From Solirubrum sp044628455 (lineage in GTDB: Bacteria > Bacteroidota > Bacteroidia > Cytophagales > Hymenobacteraceae): a stretch of 64,000 nt of DNA. Location: positions 744,001 through 808,000 of the forward strand of contig NZ_JBIYZW010000002.1 in assembly GCF_044628455.1 (NCBI RefSeq). The letters are read 5' to 3'. Under the pieces are notes generated by a model. That model saw nothing but the letters and a program-made list of their open reading frames with translations. It was not told the DNA's origin and searched no databases. A program made the position numbers and the translations under genes. Numbering within the stretch: position 1 is the stretch's first letter; each line of letters begins with the position of its first letter. Positions 63,776 to 64,000 of the stretch are shown here, piece after piece.

Positions 63776-64000
63776 GCCGCGGGCGAGGCGGTTAAAACCC
63801 CGTTAAAGCGCCGCTGCTGGGAACGTTCCCGATAACGATTGCGCAAATAAAAGCGGGTTTCGATAACCCCGGCGCGGCGGCTGGGGGCTAATATCAGATA
63901 CCGAAAGCCCCGGCCGTTCAGCGGCCGGGCTGGCACAAATGGTGTCGGTGAGGCGTTTTCGGTGCCCGCCTGTCCGCCCGCTTTCCGTGGGGCGGACCGT
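63776..64000. other. Non-coding end of the window with operator-like and hairpin sequences
   Basis: 225 bp after the regulator stop. It contains GTTAA at 63791 and 63802 (11-bp spacing), an AT-rich segment around 63840-63895, and a stem-loop near 63905-63931 (AGCC-C-CGGCCG / CGGCCGGGCT) that could terminate transcription. No gene is visible. Confidence 0.5.

Overview
The window looks like a chromosomal segment of a high-GC member of the Bacteroidota, most probably a Hymenobacter-like bacterium (family Hymenobacteraceae). This rests on several observations. There is a very large secreted metalloprotease with a type IX secretion (T9SS) type A sorting tail. There are two outer-membrane beta-barrel proteins of the carboxypeptidase-regulatory/TonB-dependent type and a GLPGLI protein. 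The class Ia ribonucleotide reductase R2 has the eukaryote-like tyrosyl-radical motif. Promoter-like TAnnTTTG boxes sit before several genes, and Shine-Dalgarno sequences are mostly absent. The assembly is a draft: there is an N gap at 27041-27132 and a suspicious perfect fold-back at 20735-20943. All calls come from reading the sequence; no database search was run.

Layout. 1-9.9 kb: envelope and stress genes, including a lipoprotein, a methyltransferase, a ZIP metal transporter, a CbpA/CbpM co-chaperone pair, an RlpA-like lipoprotein with a GH25 lysozyme, two Hsp20-type proteins, an alpha/beta hydrolase that has lost its catalytic residues, and VOC and SRPBCC proteins. 9.9-20 kb: an MFS drug exporter, GNAT, pirin, an alpha/beta hydrolase, an old yellow enzyme, an M13 metallopeptidase, a SpoIIAA-like small protein and a beta-lactamase-fold serine hydrolase. 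20-28.3 kb: ferritin, a second MFS exporter, a second GNAT, a DUF6807/PmoA-like protein and three paralogous small secreted proteins. 28.3-33 kb: a remnant pseudogene, a TonB-type receptor and small secreted proteins. 33-41 kb: nrdB and nrdA on the minus strand, separated by 2.4 kb of accessory genes that include a DUF559 nuclease inside a near-perfect inverted-repeat element, and followed by small toxin/immunity-like genes. 41-50.4 kb: rplU-rpmA, a cyclase-family hydrolase, hemW, a BamA/TamA-like protein, an initiator tRNA and class II fructose-bisphosphate aldolase. 50.4-64 kb: a TPR histidine kinase, the giant T9SS protease, and a divergent module of GLPGLI plus TonB-type receptor against a histidine kinase and OmpR-type regulator.

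How the genes fit together. The clearest functional unit is the 57.6-63.8 kb module. A sensor kinase and response regulator are divergent from an outer-membrane receptor operon, and the shared intergenic region carries four TGTTA repeats spaced exactly 10 bp, a plausible operator. The nrd genes, with DnaA-box-like sites upstream of nrdB, supply deoxyribonucleotides.

The most unusual content is non-coding or mobile. First, at least four intergenic arrays (2436, 13909, 32331 and 45453, with a remnant at 31269) have unrelated sequences but share a 21-bp (or 41-bp) period, and three of them are built of short dyads. Second, a 597-bp element carries a DUF559 nuclease gene between 74-bp hairpin-bearing inverted repeats, an arrangement that resembles REP/RAYT elements but has a different enzyme.
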